From Candidula unifasciata (Eukaryota; Mollusca; Gastropoda; Stylommatophora; Geomitridae): a stretch of 64,000 bases of DNA. Under the pieces are notes generated by a model. The model worked only from the letters and a program-made list of their open reading frames with translations. It did not search any database and was not told the DNA's origin. Shown one piece after another: positions 31,885-42,800 of this stretch. The stretch lies in assembly GCA_905116865.2 (NCBI GenBank), contig CAJHNH020007534.1, positions 268,832 to 332,831 of the forward strand, given 5' to 3'. The position numbers and the translations under genes were made by a program. Positions within the stretch are counted from its first letter, which is position 1. Each line of letters opens with the position of its first letter.

Positions 31885-32620
31885 AGCACTACTCTAAAGG
31901 CAGGAGAGATTGTGGAACAGCCTAATGAACTAATTCTCCCATAAGAAGCATCGAAGGTCCACATAAAGCCTTCATCAGCAGTCAATCGTTGTTAGAGGTA
32001 AACAAGACAGCAGCCTAGGGTAAACTCACTGGCTGTTTACAAGCTCTGTTATCTTGTCCAAGACCATTGAGTTTTTCAGTTACAGTTTTTTTTTTTTTGT
32101 TGTTACATTTAAAACTCCGTTGATAAAAAAACTTGTGTCGAAACGTTCGTTTGTATTTATGTGCGTATTTTACATTTCCTCCGTTGAGCTTACTAGTTCC
32201 ATTTTATGTTTTATTTAGCACTGACAGATCAACGTTTATTCTGGTTTATCTCAGCGACTAGCGTGGATTGGATGCACTGAGAAAAGCAGGCTAGAAACAA
32301 AAATATAAATAGTAGCTTATAAATGTGTCCACAAAGAGTCGTTTTGTAGGTTATTAGTATTAGTAAAAATACAGAAGTAAATTAGGACAGTTATTGCGCT
32401 AGAGGCGCCACAAGCACATAAAACTGTAACTATATATATATATACTGGAAACAAAACTTGACTTGCTCGATGGCGTGGTCAGCAACATACTTTTTTATTT
32501 TATAAAGTGTTTCCCATTCATGATTGCAATCTGTGGGATTAACATCTTAAGAATGAGAATCCAACTTGTACAACTCCTGCAAAACCACTCTGAATAGTGA
32601 AGCCAAACAGCACAGACACA
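31885..32620 (+). other. Probable 3' UTR of the APMAP-like gene
   Basis: This AT-rich unique sequence follows the stop codon and lacks recognisable exons or retroposons, apart from a short (TA)n at about 32434. No clear AATAAA was picked out. Confidence 0.4.
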
Positions 32621-32624
32621 CTGC

Positions 32625-32870
32625 TACATCTGGATAAGGATTCGATGTCACAGCATACAGGACACACCAATAAGAGCTTCAACTCCTCGCCCTCAAGGTC
32701 CAGCAAAGAATCCCCATACTGATATTACCCGTTTTCGCCTGGCCAACTACTCGCCTTGACTCCCTCCCACCCCCACCCAGTCTTGATTGGTGTGCGGAGC
32801 CCACAGATACTCCCTGCGGCACCATTTTCCTCAGGGACGTGTATTCAATATCTGACACTTGTACTGGGGC
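32625..32870 (-). mobile_element. LINE Cys-motif 3' tail, minus strand (decayed)
   Basis: Complement of the shared LINE ending (GATGTCACAGCATACAGGAC on the plus strand), aligned with 2060-2450 but heavily mutated. Confidence 0.5.
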
Positions 32871-32944
32871 ATCACAAAATGGTTACAAAGTAATCTATAG
32901 TCCTGGTAGAACACCACTTTTACTTCCTTGAATATTCTTTTGGT

Positions 32945-33195
32945 ATTCATTTTAGAAGGAGACAGACAAAGTTCTTTGGTCATGTGATGATAACAGGAGC
33001 ACTAGAAAAAATATCGTGACGACTGGAAAGATCACTGGTAGCAGAGGCAGACCAAGAGAAATGATAGTGGGTGCCTTAAGACAGTGGCATGAATTAATAT
33101 AATCAGTGGAATTGATCCCGAACACCAAAGACGACAATCTGTGGAGATGCATGAGCAATTACGCCAGCTGGCAAGGCACTTGATGATGATCCATT
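32945..33195 (+). mobile_element. RTE-like LINE tail (decayed)
   Basis: Reads RRRQTKFFGHVMITGALEKI at its left, then QWRCMSNYASWQGT-like sequence on its right, ending in a (GAT) triplet tail at 33180-33192. Parallels 46640-46920. Confidence 0.6.
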
Positions 33196-33749
33196 TTTGG
33201 CTAGGTTCCCCCGGGAAGCCAAGGTTAATTTTTCTTTCCAAATCCGGACGGCTGATATTTGAACCTAAGAGCTTCAGGCTGGCAGGCGAGCTTTTAGCCA
33301 CTACATGACTGAAGCTGCCTGTTTAGGTATACCACATTTGAACAAAAACATTCAAAAATTACTTTGTCATTTGAGAATGTTTACTGTTTTAAGTTTTTTT
33401 TTATTACTGTAAATATCATTATGGTCCAACATATCCTTGAGTGATCCAGCTTCTTTCTCTTCATCCCTGAAGAGCTACAGCGACACACTGCTTTCACTGA
33501 TTGGGTTTCAGGTGTCTGCATACCAGAATCACACATGCTAGATATACACACACACATTCACACACAAACACTTTCCTTTTGCGTGTATAAAGTAAAAAAA
33601 AAAACTATTTTTTTCACTTTTGACGTTTATAAGTTCTCTTTTTTCAGTCACTGTTTAAACATATCATATTATTTAAGAATAAGAAAACAGAGGGGGAGGA
33701 GGTTGCTGTGGCATAGGAGGAGAAAGAGAAACTAAAGAAAAGAAGGGGA

Positions 33750-33905
33750 AGAAGAAGATGGTGATGATGAAGAAGGAGATGTCGATGATGATGAAGAAGA
33801 TGGCAATGATGATGATGAAGAAGTTGGCAATGATGATGATGAAAAAGATGGCAATGATGATTATGATGAAGAAGAAATAAAAGATAAAGAAGAAGAAGAC
33901 TATCA
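33750..33905 (+). repeat. (GAT/GAA)n microsatellite
   Basis: A GATGATGAAGAAGATGGCAA-type triplet tract ending at the 3' end of the next SINE. Confidence 0.9.
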
Positions 33906-33915
33906 AGAAGAAAAG

Positions 33916-34187
33916 TAAAGGACCCTTTTCCTCGCCTTTAGGCGTATAGGGCAAATGGGGCTAGACCTATATTTTTTATAAACCAATCAGCACAAGATGG
34001 GTGATGTGGTCAGCATCACGTCGGCTGCCTCTACTTCCCGTGACTGCACCCAGTACGCCCTCAAGGCTGAGTCGACCTGGGAACCAAGGTCATTTTTTTT
34101 TTAAAGTCCAGCTCTGCCACGGAGTGAACCCACGACCTTCTGATCCGTGGCGAGCGTCTAGCCTCTTCACCACGGGGACTCACCAAG
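33916..34187 (-). mobile_element. SINE F1, head type a, minus strand, full length
   Basis: Complement shows the head (CCCGTGGTGAAGAGGCTAGA), the B-box GGTTCACTCC and the body ending ATAGGTCTAGCCCCATTTG and CGAGGAAAAGGGTCCTT. Confidence 0.85.
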
Positions 34188-34559
34188 AAGAAGTGGATGA
34201 TGAATATTAACGTTAGAAAAGGGAGGAAGAATTAAATGGCAGCAGCAGCAGAGAAACAATAACCAGATAAGCAGTAATTTCATTCCAACAGGTAATTTGT
34301 TTGTACTTATTTTTCCTCTTTACCACTACTTATACAGGATCAGATTAATTCATTCCAGTTATTATTGTATGAAAGCAATGGCAAAACTAATAAAGCTAAA
34401 ATTGCCTGGTAAAAACTACGCAACAACCAGTAAAATGCTGCAAAGGTTTATGATGTGTTCATGTCTGTGTTGATTACATTTCTTTACTGTATCCCTTTCT
34501 GCTATCCTGACATTGTGGACACTTTAGTCAGAGCACTGACTGACGAAAACACAGATGAA

Positions 34560-34925
34560 GGTGATGCTGTACAGACGGATTAGTAATTCAAAGTGAAGTG
34601 CATGGGCATTCACAGCAAGCTCAAGGGGGAAAACCATCAAGGAGATGAATGGTGCCTTTGCTGTTACAGCTAGTACTTTTACAATAGAAACTATGGCTGT
34701 AACAAGGGCATTATCATGGCGTGGTACTCAAGAGTTCACACATGCGCGAATACTTATTGACTCGAACATGCTTTAAAAAAAATCCAAGCTGGTTTTATCA
34801 GGCAAGAATGAATCTCAACACTAAGCACTTCGTGAATGGCCACCCTAACCTTCATCTTTGTGCCAGGTCATGTAAGTGTTCAGGGAAATGAGTGTGCATA
34901 TTATCTTGCTGACGAACTGGGACAT
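34560..34925 (+). mobile_element. LINE RNase H domain (decayed)
   Basis: In pieces the plus strand reads IETMAVTRALSWRG, ILIDSNM, then FIFVPGHVSVQGNECAYYLA. These are the E, D-S and P-G-H-x-x-V-x-G-N-E motifs of an RNase H domain. It ends at the CA-rich minisatellite. Confidence 0.75.
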
Positions 34926-34939
34926 GTGAGGTAACATGA

Positions 34940-35088
34940 ACACACACACACACACCAGTGGGGCCAAACAATCAGAGACTGGGGAGATAAACACACACAC
35001 ACCAGTGGGGCCAAACAATCAGAGACTGGGGAGATAAACACACACACACACACACCAGTGGGACCAAACAATCAGAGACTGGGGAGAT

Positions 35089-35132
<44 letters not shown>

Positions 35133-35133
35133 T
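34940..35133 (+). repeat. Minisatellite M4, left array (3 units)
   Basis: The unit is a 37-bp core beginning CCAGTGGGGCCAAACAATCA and ending GGGGAGATAAA, joined by (CA)n of varying length. The array ends in a longer (CA)n run. The same unit forms the array at 37062-37704. Confidence 0.95.
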
Positions 35134-35149
35134 TGGTGAGTGGTGCCAG

Positions 35150-36575
35150 GAATCAAGAGCTCATGTGAACCCGTCCAAAGCCTCCTTAACATGGTTCTCT
35201 CTGAATACCCACATCGTGAGTACACCAACGCCAGTCGTAAGCATCTGTGGTGTGGACATCGAGAGAACGGACACCATGAAATACCTGGGCATGACATTTG
35301 ACAGATGCTTGTCATACAAATGCCACGTAGACAACGTCTTACTTAGAGCCAGGAAAGGTTTGACAGCACTCAAGGTGCTAGCAGCAGCTGATATTGAACA
35401 ACGTCTACTTTTCCTTCTCTATCAAGGGCTTGTGCTTAGCGTCATTGACTATGGTCTCGGTCTCCTCACTGTCAGCAAAACCCAGCTAGAAAGACTGGAC
35501 CGAGTACAGAATGAGGCCATGAGACTCATACTCGGCTGCACAAAAGACACCTCCTGCAACGCCATGCGTTATATCCTGGGTCTGCCGACCATGACAAGCA
35601 GATACAAAGTGGCACAGGTCAAGGCTTACATGAGGGTATCGGCAGATGTTAACCACCCATTACACAAAGCTATTCACGACACAAAAGGAACGCGTCTCAA
35701 AAGGGGCCGCTCTTGGATGGCAAAGGCTGAGGACTTAATCCAGCAGGTATGTGACCTAGACGTGATCAGCCACGGAAAAGAATGGACGAATACACCAGTA
35801 GACATGCATGGCATTTCTAAGGTTGTCATCACACTCGGAAGGTACTGCAGGGATCAAATTCCTGCGGCCGTAGACACAGAAGTAAGGAACTGATAGATCA
35901 GCATTCAGACCCAGAAGATACCATCGTCTACACAGATAGATCAGTGAGGCGCGGATCAAGGTCAACATGTGCATACACAGAGCAAAGAAGGGGTGAAACA
36001 ATGCAGGAGGAAAGCGGCGCTTTCCAGACAACCACGTCAAGCATGACAATGGAAATAGCTGCTGCTTCTAGAGCTTTAGCATGGGTATCCGAGCAAACCG
36101 CCACATAGGCAGTTATTGAATCAGACTCCATGAATATGTTTCAGAAGATAGCAACAGGCAGTATGCGCTCTGAATGGATAGAAAGCATCAGGAAATCGCA
36201 CTTAACCTCCGTAACCTGGATCTACACACCGGGTCATGCGGGCGTGAAGGGAAATGAGCGAGCAGACCAACTGGCAAGCACTGCACTAATGATTGCAGGA
36301 AAAAGTATGGACAGAGCAGACATAGTCAACGCTGTACGAACCGGGCTAGTGGAGAATGAGGAATCCCTGACACTAACACGATTGCGGGACATGGGAGTTA
36401 AGCATGGTGATGCACGTCTTTGCCGTCTTCGAGGCCGAGAAAGGAGACAATATAACCAGCTTCTCATGGGGACAATTAGTAGAAGTACTTTAGAGTGGCT
36501 GCTGCTTCGGAGAACTGAGCACGCATGGGTATGCCCAATGTGCAGTGACATTAATTGTGATAACAGAACATAAAA
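35150..36575 (+). pseudogene. RNase-H-bearing LINE: RT thumb plus RNase H, broken
   Basis: Frame 2 (35165-35893) encodes the RT C-terminal region: YLGMTFDRCLSYKCHVDNVL, VIDYGLGLLTVSKTQLERLD and MRLILGCTKDTSCNAMRYIL. Frame 1 from about 35887 encodes RNase H with YTDRS, MEIAAASRALAW, ESDSM and YTPGHAGVKGNERADQLA, so the catalytic D, E, D and the histidine are still visible. The tail ends RTEHAWVCPMCSDINCDN. Defects are a frame change near 35885, an in-frame TAG at 36106-36108, and loss of everything upstream of the RT thumb (no endonuclease or catalytic RT motifs). It belongs to the I/Jockey-like LINEs that carry RNase H; the exact clade is not resolvable here. Confidence 0.85.
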
Positions 36576-37061
36576 TAACATCTTAGTAGGGAGTCGGCAG
36601 TACGAAACCCAAGTTCAAGGTGTCTCCTTCGTGCCAAAGAACTGCATGGCTGTTGGGTGAACAGTCGTTAACGAGGGCAGGCAGGTCGTTGTAGGGGCGA
36701 CGCCTACTGGTGGATGTAATGTCCTAAGTCCCTTCCCCAGCTAATAATGAGGGTACTGCTGGGGTGACCGTTTATTAACCCTCATATAATTCTTCCGGTC
36801 AAAATGGACGCTAGGTACGGCCACCTTTTTTTTTTTTTTTTTTTTTTTTTAAAGCCGTGGCAAATATTTTTCCAGACGGTGGCCGTTGCATTTTTGCTCC
36901 ATTTGTAGACTGGAAGGATGTAGTTTCGTCGCCCAGCTTCTGAGTTGAGTGCATGGCGTGACACTGTGAGCTGCGTTTGTTTTTCGTTGGCACAGGAGCG
37001 GAGCATGTGTGGGGTGACCCGTTTGCTATGAAGCTGAAACTAGGATTACCAGATTACCAGA

Positions 37062-37704
37062 TTACACACACACCAGTGTGGCCAAACAATCAAAGACTGG
37101 GGAGATAAACACACACACACCAGTGGGGCCAAACAGTCAACGACTGGGGAGATAAACACACACACACACCAGTGGGGCCAAACAATCAAAGACTGGGGAG
37201 ATAAACACACACACACCAGTGGGGCCAAACAATCAAAGACTGGGGAGATAAACACACAAACAAACCAGTGGGGCCAAACAATCAAAGACTGGGGAGATAA
37301 ACACACAAACAAACCAGTGGGGCCAAACAATCAAAGACTGGGGAGATAAACACACAAACAAACCAGTGGGGCCAAACAATCAAAGTCTGGGGAGATAAAC
37401 ACACACACACCAGTGGGGCCAAACAATCAAAGACTGGGGAGATAAACACACACACCAGTAGGGCCAAACAATCAAAGACTGGGGAGATAAACACACACAC
37501 TCACACATACACACACCAGTGGGGCCAAACAATCAAAGACTGGGGAGATAAACACACACACACACACCAGTGGGGCCAAACAATCAAAGACTGGGGAGAT
37601 AAACACACACACACCAGTGGGGCCAAACAATCAAAGACTGGGGAGATAAACACACACACACACCAGTGGGGCCTAACAATCAAAAACTGGGGAGATAAAC
37701 ACAT
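37062..37704 (+). repeat. Minisatellite M4, right array (13 units)
   Basis: Thirteen copies of the CCAGTGGGGCCAAACAATCA unit with (CA)n spacers; two copies have CAAACAAAC spacers. The VCVCLSPQSLIVWPHW-like frames on the minus strand are by-products. Confidence 0.95.
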
Positions 37705-37733
37705 CCTTTTATATATAGTTTATATGATATCGG

Positions 37734-38003
37734 GAGATGCCGTGGTGTAGCAGCTAGAAGTTCCTGTAGATCCGCAGGTTCAGATTCTGATGGAGACAGA
37801 CTTTGTGTGTGTGCAAAAAAAAAAAAAAAAGACTGGCTCTTAGGTTGACGCTGCCTTAAATCGGTACCAGGTAAAGCCATGGGAAGTAAAGGTGGCCAGG
37901 GAGATGCTGACCACATCGCCTATCTAGTACTAATTGGTCTGTAAAATTTAGCTTTAGCCCTATGTGCCCAATATGCCTGAAGGTGAGGAAAAAGGTCCTT
38001 TAC
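37734..38003 (+). mobile_element. SINE F1, head type a
   Basis: Head GCCGTGGTGTAGCAGCTAGA, body with GGTACCAGGTAAAGCCATGG, and 3' end GCCTGAAGGTGAGGAAAAAG. It directly follows the minisatellite. Confidence 0.85.
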
Positions 38004-38129
38004 ATTGCCTTTCTACATATGTGTTTTCCGTGTGGGTTTCAGAACCCATTTTAGAGGAACCCCCCCCCCCCCACACACACACACACACACACACCTCCCT
38101 CCCCAGAACAAGGATGTCACAATAGACAA

Positions 38130-38335
38130 TATTATGGATACTTCCTTTGAAGTCGGAGTACATTTGCCTTGAGAGGCCAGGAATAAACAGTCTGCAGGCA
38201 AGTAAGCAAATCTGTAAAAACAGATGTGCAAGCAAAGTTCAAGTTCTGGAATAGAATTCAAGTCTAGAAGTGGACGAACAACCAGAACTTTTCCCGGGTG
38301 TTTACAGCTGGTGAACGCTGAGAAGAAGGAGATAA
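38130..38335 (+). mobile_element. (GAA)-tailed retroposon F2, diverged
   Basis: Contains ACTTCCTTTGAAGTCGGAGT, GAGAGGCCAGGAATAAACAG and GGTGAACGCTGAGAAGAAGG. Confidence 0.7.
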
Positions 38336-38519
38336 ATATTTAATTGTGTTAACTTATCCTTGACATCCAGGAAACTGTAACAGGTAGAACTGAGTGGAGG
38401 AACAGACTGCGAGCCTTATGTAGCATACAAACAGCACACAGGATAGTCCCATGCCACGACTGGCTTCTTCTCATATTACTAAATGTAGCATCATATATCT
38501 TCTTTCAATTAAAATCTGA

Positions 38520-38722
38520 TGAACCGGGTTTTCTTCACAAATGTCCTTGGCTCCCAGGTCAACCCAGCCTGGAGTTGTCAGCAGGTTCAGTCCTGGGAAG
38601 TAAAGGTAGCCAGGGTGATACTGACCATATCACCCACCAAGTGCCAATAGGTCAATAGAATACAGGTCTAGCCCTATATGCCCAAAACGCCTAAAGGTGT
38701 GAAAAAAGGTTTTTACTTACAT
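38520..38722 (+). mobile_element. SINE F1 body, head truncated
   Basis: Body from AGGTCAACCCAGCCTGGAGT to the 3' signature ACAGGTCTAGCCCTATATGC and GCCTAAAGGTGTGAAAAAAG. Confidence 0.8.
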
Positions 38723-39141
38723 AAAATCTACAATTTTTTACTTTGTTTTTCGATCACAGCCAGTTATATATAAATTAACACAATATATCCAAATAATCTT
38801 TTGTTTTCTTTTATTTTCTTTACACTTGTTTATTACATAATTATTCAACTTATTGTCAGCAGCCATCTACTAGTTCATTTTAAGACAAAATTAAAAAATT
38901 AAAGTTTCTTGTACGGAACTGTGCATTTCACTATTCTACACATGTCCAAGATAAGAAGCTGCATATACGATAGAGGGTAAACTGTCACAAAGGCGGTGCT
39001 GATGCTGTTTTGTTAATCTTATCATTGCAAAGTGAAACAAGGAGAATGGATATAATTTATAAATTAATGGATCAAACTTGAACTGTAACAATTTAGGCTA
39101 TTAGTAATTGAAAACATGTTTTTCTTTAGACTTTCATCAAG

Positions 39142-39147
39142 TTTATT
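39142..39147 (-). terminator. Candidate poly(A) signal AATAAA for the DUF4476 gene
   Basis: The complement of TTTATT lies 430 bp downstream of the stop codon on the minus strand. Another sits at 38829-38834. Either is possible in this AT-rich region. Confidence 0.25.
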
Positions 39148-39192
39148 TACACATTTTTTTTACGTCTGTTTCATTTTAATATAAAAGTAAGT

Positions 39193-39412
39193 AAAGATCC
39201 CTTTTCATTCCTTTAGGCGTATCCTGCATATGGGAAGAACGCCCATATTTTTACAGACCATCGGCACTAGGTGGGTAATGTGGTCAGCATTACGCCGGCT
39301 GTCTTTACTTCCCCAGGACAGCCATCCTGGTACCCATTTTAGGCTGAGTCGACCTGTGACCCCCCATATGATAAAAATCCACACAGCCAGCAGTGGGTTT
39401 CGATTGCGGCTG
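39193..39412 (-). mobile_element. SINE F1, minus strand, head type b partly kept
   Basis: Body complement with GGTACCAGGATGGCTGTCCT and a head remnant CGCAATCGAAACCCACTGCT, matching type b copies at 7050 and 45243. Confidence 0.75.
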
Positions 39413-39576
39413 TTTAATTTTACACAATATTAAAACGACGAACGACTAAAAACTTTTTGAAGCAGCTTTCCTACTACTTTAACTTACCAGCCACCAGTGG
39501 TACTATTTTAACTCATTCAAAACCAGATTCTAATTATAAAATAAATAAGATAAACTTTTTGCTCATATCAAAAGAG

Positions 39577-39834
39577 TTAATATGCAATTCTGCTTTGATC
39601 CAAACTGTAGAATCCGACCGGTGCTGGTGCTCCGCTGTGATATCCAAGTGGTGGGGCCCCACCAGGGTAATCCGAGGTGGCACTGACCCTTGTTGGGAAG
39701 CCAGAGGTCCCAGGGTATGACCTAATCTGGGTGTACGGGATGTCTGGTGGGTAGGCATATGAGGGGTGACCTGTGTAAATAGAGGGAATTAATCCTTGTT
39801 CAGCCGCTGGAATAAGACGGACCTTGCCATGACC
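39577..39834 (-). CDS. DUF4476 gene, last exon (P/G/Y-rich tail)
   Basis: The acceptor TTATTTGTTTCAG leads to GHGKVRLIPAAEQGLIPSIY and ends SLDQSRIAY with TAA at 39577-39579. Pro/Gly/Tyr repeats suggest a disordered, possibly phase-separating or adaptor tail. Confidence 0.75.
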   Translation of the reverse strand, partial: GHGKVRLIPAAEQGLIPSIYTGHPSYAYPPDIPYTQIRSYPGTSGFPTRVSATSDYPGGAPPLGYHSGAPAPVGFYSLDQSRIAY

Positions 39835-42800
39835 CTGAAACAAATAATGATCATTCAGAATACATTCTGTCATTATCATTCTTTCATCATCTTTTTATTA
39901 TTTTTTTAAATTATTACTGTTATTATTATTATTATTCAGCATTCCAAGCCCTTGTGGTCCATGGCTGATAATTCAGGATGTTTTGTCATTATTATACCGT
40001 CTTCTACTTCCTCCTCTTCTTCTTCTTCTGCTTCTTTGTTGTTGTTTTTTTTTTTTTTTTTTTTGCTTCGTTTTCTTCTTCAGCATTTCAAGCCTCTGAG
40101 GTTCATTGTTGAAGAGATCACCCACCTCCATTCAGCTCTGTGATTGCCCTTCTCTTACCAGCTGATGACTTTGTAGGTCTGCCTGGATATTATCCCCCCT
40201 CTTGGTCAGTCTGATGGTCGACAGACATTCAACTCCCTTGTGTACAGTTTCTGCCTCTCTATCATCAGACATTCTCTCTGTATGCCTCAGCTATTTCAGT
40301 GTGGGTTCCAGGCCCCTATTATAGGGAAAACAAGAATAGAGCCACTGCAAACCCAAAAGCATGTCGTAAGAGTCGACTAATTGGGAGCTTTTTTCAAAGT
40401 CAGAGTGCATCTGCCTGAGAGGCAATCAACAGTCTGCATACACATTAGTCAGATCTGACAAATGGATGCACACACAAGACTCAGGTTCTGGTACAAGACT
40501 GGAGTCCAGAAGTGGACAAACAATCAGAACTAATAGGGAGCTTCCTTTGAAGTCGGAGTGCATTTGCCTGAGAGGCAAGGAACCAACAGTTTGCATTCAA
40601 ATTAGTCAGATTTGTCGAACAGATGCACACGAAAAAACTCAGGTTCTGGAACAAGACGGCAGTTCAGAAGTGGACGAACGATCCAAACTTTCCACCGTAG
40701 TTTACAGCCGGTGAACGCAAAGAAGAAGAAGAAGTATCTTAGCCAGCCAGTGATTAACAGCGATTTTAACAAATTATGAATTCGTTGTTGCTTCTCATTC
40801 CCCACTGTATGCATCTTGGATGGGTCCAAAAACTGTTGGGAAAAAAATGTGTAATAAGCTTAATTTCTTTTAGTTGCACTCCAGGCTATTCATTTGTCTA
40901 CCTATTAACTTTTCTCTCCATCTGTAAAAGTGTGCACAAATAAAATGATTTATCTATTTATCCACCCATTATTCACGAAAGGAGCATCCATTGCGGTGTC
41001 AGCCTCTTGACCTAGCAAAACCTCTCTTACCTCAAGACTATTGTGCGTGGTGAAAAATCACAGCCTCCCCGAGGTAGTCCTGGTAACTGGGGGTGCGAAT
41101 CCCCAGGCAAAACACAATGGATCTGGAGGAGCAAAACTCGATAATAAACCCGGTGCACCACACCGTACTGCCCCCTGTGGGAGGGAAGGAGCCGGAGGTG
41201 TGCTGAACAGTCTTAGGAATTGAAACAAGTATGCTAACCCCCTGAATACCGGAAACTATCGTGAAGGCACAGGGACTCAGGACGTGACGATCCAGTTGCC
41301 CCTACTCATGCTTAGGTCATGCTTAAAGCCATGAAGAGCTCAGCGAAACCAGCAGGCAATCTGGTGGCGGGGAATGAGCACACTGTGAGCCCCACCTTAG
41401 CTACGTGTTAAAGGGGAAGGCAGAAACACAACCCATATTTCCTTTAGAACTGGTACAGGGCATTTCTAGCTGCTGCCCGGGGAGGTAGGTAATCCACAGA
41501 CACCCCAGCACCACAATGCCATGAATATGTCACTACATGGCATTGGGCCAAAGGGCGAAAGCTCATGCACAGCTGGATCGATAACAACAACAAATCCACC
41601 CATTAACCTATCTATTCATTTCTCTAAACTTTAACTTCTTTGTCCATCTAAAAAAAGTATGCATAAAGAAAATTCAATGCCTGGCTGTCTATTTTTCTGC
41701 CCATTAACAACTATCTATTCATTTGTCTACACTTCAACAACTTTTCCATCGAAACAAAAATTGGTATAAAAAAAATACAATGCCTGGCCGTCTATCTACC
41801 CAGTAACCTATTCATTCATTTGTTTACATGTATTATTTCTGTCCATCTATAAAAGCATGTATACAAAACATTCTTTTGCTGCTTGTCTGTCCATTAATCT
41901 GTCTATTCATTTGTCTACATGTCCTTTTTTTTTATCCAACTATTAAAGTATGTATAAAGAACATTCATGCCATGGCCATCTATCTGTCTGCACAGTAACC
42001 TATCTATTCATTTGTTTACATGTCCCTTTTCTATCCAACTATAAGATTATGTATAAAGAACATCCAATGCCTGGCTGTCTCAGTTTTGTTGCCCATTAAC
42101 CTGTCTATTGATTTGTAAACATATCAACCTCTCTGTCCATCTGTAAAACTATGTATAAAGAACGTACAGCTGCTGAATCCATCTGTGAGGCAACATCTCC
42201 GTACAAATTTATCTGTAATGGTTTGGCTTGAGTGTTAAGACCTCCCAAAGCGGTGTAGCCTTGGTGACCTCCTGCAGGTATAGTGTCTGCAACATCTGAA
42301 CGAACCTGGCCAAACAAAATATAATTTTTAATTACAGACAGTGAACTTGTGGTAGCACAATGACTACACACTTTCCTGTCTTCTTGAAGACTGAGTTTGA
42401 ATTCTCATCTTTCTCTTACAGATTCCAGGGTTCTGTTGAGGGGAAAATGAGAATAGATCCACTGCTTCCCTAACTAGATGCCGCATGAGTTTGTCTATTT
42501 AGGGGATTCATTGAAGTTGGAGTACATCTGCTTGATAGGCAAGGAACCAACAGTCTACAACAGTGTTTCCCAAACTTGTCTTAGTCAGGGTACCTTTTTG
42601 CAATTAAAATTTTTCCACAGTACCCTAACCTAAGTGAAAGTATGATTATTCACATGTAAAATATTTTTTTAATTGTATATCTTCGAATTGTTCACGGCGC
42701 CCCTGTGAAGAGGTCACGGCTTCCCAGTTTGGGAATCACTGGTCTACACATAAATAAGCCAGATCTGTATATCGGATGTGTACAGAAGTCCTGGAACAAG

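Noticed and set aside
37046..37704. Cys/Val/Leu-rich frames (CVCLSPQSLIVWPHW repeats)
   Set aside because: Reading of the M4 minisatellite and its (CA)n spacers.
41041..41223. 60-codon frame CVVKNHSLPEVVLVTGGANP and onward as a gene
   Set aside because: It lies inside the 622-bp retroposon and has no supporting context.
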